Part shown: in pieces, positions 4,898-6,258 of the stretch | How the letters are laid out: each line of letters starts with the position of its first letter | Numbering within the stretch: the first letter of the stretch is position 1 | From: Actinomycetota bacterium | GTDB lineage: Bacteria > Actinomycetota > Thermoleophilia > Gaiellales > Gaiellaceae | Length of the DNA stretch: 6,258 bases | Direction: 5' to 3' | Assembly (NCBI GenBank): GCA_019236545.1 | Contig: JAFAIV010000117.1 | Span: 1-6,258 of the forward strand | Notes under the pieces: model-generated | What the model saw: only the letters and a program-made list of their open reading frames with translations | What the model was told of the DNA's origin: nothing | The model's database searches: none | Position numbers and translations under genes: made by a program

Positions 4898-6258
4898 GTG
4901 GCGGACGCGGTCCCCTATAGGCAGAGCTTCTTCCGGCTGCTGACGTGGCTCCGGCCGTATCGCGCGGGGCTCGCGCTCTCGATGCTGCTCTCGACCGGCT
5001 CGCAGGCCGCGCAGATCGGGCTCGTCTGGCTGACCGGCCAGGACGTGATCGACCGCGCCCTGCTGAAGCACGACACGCACCGGCTCTGGCTCTACGTCCT
5101 CGCCATCGTCGTCCTCGGCGTCGCGCGCGCCCTGCTGATGCTCGGCCGCCGCCTCCTCTCGGGGAAGCAGGCGCTCGACGTCGAGATGGACATGCGCCGC
5201 GGCCTCTACGCGCACCTCGTCCGGCTCTCGTTCGGCTTCTACGACCGCCACCAGACAGGGCAGCTGATGTCGCGGGCGACGGTCGACCTGCAGGGCGTCC
5301 GCTTCTTCCTCGGCTACGGGCTGATCTTCTTCTTCCAGAACGTGCTCACGGTCGCGTCCGTGACCGTCGTCCTCTTCTTCGTCGAATGGAAGCTCGCGCT
5401 GATCGCGCTCGCGATCACGCCGCTGCTGATCGCGTTGGCCTATAGATACAGCCACGTCACGCACCCGACGCTCCGCGACGTCCAGCAGAAGCTCGCCGAC
5501 GTGGCGACCGTGGCGGAGGAGAACATCGTCGGCGTCCACGTCGTGAAGGCGTTCGCGCAGGAGCCGGCGGAGGAGGCGAAGTTCGCCCGCCGCAACGACG
5601 CGCTCTTCGACCAGACGCTGCGCGCGAACCGGCAGCGGGCGACCTACGTGCCGCTGATCTCGTTCGTGCCGCTGCTCGCGCAGGCGGCCGTGCTGCTGAT
5701 CGGCGCGCGCATGGTCGTCCACCACACCCTCTCCGCCGGCGGGTTCGTCTCGTTCAACCTCTACCTCGCGCTGCTCGTGATGCCGCTGCGCTCGCTCGGC
5801 ATGTGGATCGGCCAGGCCCAGCGCGCGACCGCGTCCGGCGAGCGGATCTTCCAGGTGCTGGACGAGCCCGAGGAGGTCGCGGACCGTCCGAAGGCGACAC
5901 GTCCGGTGTCTGACACCGGACGTGTCCGCTTCGACCACGTCTCGTTCGAGTACCTCGAGGGGCGGCCCGTGCTGGAGGACGTCGACCTCGAGCTCGAGCC
6001 GGGCCGCACCGTCGCGGTCATCGGCCACACCGGCGCCGGGAAGACGACGCTCGCGTCGCTGATCCCGCGGTTCTACGACGTCACCGCCGGGCGCGTCCTC
6101 GTCGACGGCGTCGACGTCCGCGACTGGCCGCTCGCGGACCTCCGCGCGACGATCGGCGTGATCCCGCAGGACCCGTTCCTCTTCTCGACGACGGTCCGCG
6201 AGAACATCGCCTTCGGCCGCGCCGGGATGACGGACGAGGAGATCGAGCGCGCCGCGCG
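4898..6258 (+). CDS. ABC exporter half-transporter (membrane domain plus ATPase), 3' end outside window
   Basis: This is an ATP-driven exporter subunit of the type with fused membrane and nucleotide-binding domains, acting in the cytoplasmic membrane as a dimer; the substrate is unknown. The 453 residues in view hold six membrane segments at roughly 24-46, 63-82, 137-160, 165-182, 250-270 and 280-300, then the ATPase domain from about 343. A-loop Tyr352, Walker A GHTGAGKTT (376-384, Lys382) and Q-loop Gln424 in IPQDPF are visible. The signature motif, Walker B and switch His lie beyond the window; about 130-160 residues are probably missing, judging from the family length near 600. The start is uncertain: GTG 4898 follows AAAGG too closely, in-frame GTG 4874 has GGGAG seven bases upstream, and ATG 4856 is also open. 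Residues 333-343 are encoded by a 31-bp palindrome. The gene is divergent from the sigma operon and may be controlled by it. Confidence 0.93.
   Translation, partial: MADAVPYRQSFFRLLTWLRPYRAGLALSMLLSTGSQAAQIGLVWLTGQDVIDRALLKHDTHRLWLYVLAIVVLGVARALLMLGRRLLSGKQALDVEMDMRRGLYAHLVRLSFGFYDRHQTGQLMSRATVDLQGVRFFLGYGLIFFFQNVLTVASVTVVLFFVEWKLALIALAITPLLIALAYRYSHVTHPTLRDVQQKLADVATVAEENIVGVHVVKAFAQEPAEEAKFARRNDALFDQTLRANRQRATYVPLISFVPLLAQAAVLLIGARMVVHHTLSAGGFVSFNLYLALLVMPLRSLGMWIGQAQRATASGERIFQVLDEPEEVADRPKATRPVSDTGRVRFDHVSFEYLEGRPVLEDVDLELEPGRTVAVIGHTGAGKTTLASLIPRFYDVTAGRVLVDGVDVRDWPLADLRATIGVIPQDPFLFSTTVRENIAFGRAGMTDEEIERAA
5896..5926. repeat. 31-bp perfect palindrome inside the ABC transporter gene (REP-like element)
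   Basis: Left arm GACACGTCCGGTGTC (5896-5910) and right arm GACACCGGACGTGTC (5912-5926) are exact reverse complements around a single T. The element is read in frame as ATRPVSDTGRV (residues 333-343) in the linker between the membrane and ATPase domains. Five of its codons, ACA, CGT, TCT, GGA and CGT, end in A or T, while neighbouring codons nearly all end in G or C. The symmetry and codon break together suggest an inserted mobile palindrome, comparable in concept to REP or Rickettsia palindromic elements. That origin is inference; no second copy occurs in this window. Confidence 0.7.

Noticed and set aside
4045..4920. Plus-strand 291-codon frame opposite the sigma factor
   Set aside because: Antisense shadow; Arg-rich, no recognisable domain, and the opposing sigma frame has clear conserved motifs.
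5438..5452. Rare codons TAT AGA TAC after the fourth membrane segment of the ABC exporter
   Set aside because: Only a few codons, no repeat structure, and the protein matches exporters through this point; not enough to suggest insertion.
4889..6028. Long minus-strand open frame (379 codons) opposite the ABC transporter
   Set aside because: The plus strand encodes a textbook ABC exporter through this stretch; the antisense product is a low-complexity string of charged residues.

Overview
The window is strongly GC-rich, with codon third positions almost always G or C, GTG starts and tightly packed genes. This composition, together with a SigK/RskA-type sigma/anti-sigma pair and a DUF4395 membrane protein, suggests an actinomycete-like bacterium. 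A deep-branching lineage such as Thermoleophilia is possible, but that is an impression from protein style, not a proof. Seven protein-coding genes fill nearly the whole window. I saw no RNA genes, insertion sequences, CRISPR arrays or phage genes, and no gene-free stretch longer than 100 bases.

Layout: (1) Bases 14-3000, minus strand: a DUF4395 membrane protein, then glutamate formimidoyltransferase, then histidine ammonia-lyase (hutH), the last two 9 bp apart. The two enzymes belong to histidine degradation. HutH makes urocanate, and the transferase moves the formimino group of N-formimino-glutamate to tetrahydrofolate. The intermediate enzymes (urocanase, imidazolonepropionase) would be expected nearby but are not in view. 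The short gap ahead of the transferase holds a 21-bp perfect palindrome and a pair of 10-bp direct repeats, which look like control sites. (2) Bases 3010-3645, plus strand: a uracil-DNA glycosylase of the iron-sulfur (family 4-like) type, divergent from DUF4395 with only 20 bp between start codons. (3) Bases 3599-4857, minus strand: an ECF sigma factor and its RskA-like membrane anti-sigma factor, overlapping by 16 bp. The anti-sigma gene also overlaps the glycosylase gene tail-to-tail by 47 bp. (4) From about 4898 to the window end, plus strand: an ABC exporter half-transporter, complete through its membrane domain and Walker A but cut before the signature motif and Walker B.

The most unusual signal is a 31-bp perfect palindrome at 5896-5926 inside the ABC transporter reading frame. 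It sits in the linker between the membrane and ATPase domains and uses several A/T-ending codons that are rare in the surrounding gene. It looks like a REP-like palindromic element that became part of a protein. Most other long open frames in the window are antisense or frame-shifted shadows caused by the high GC content.
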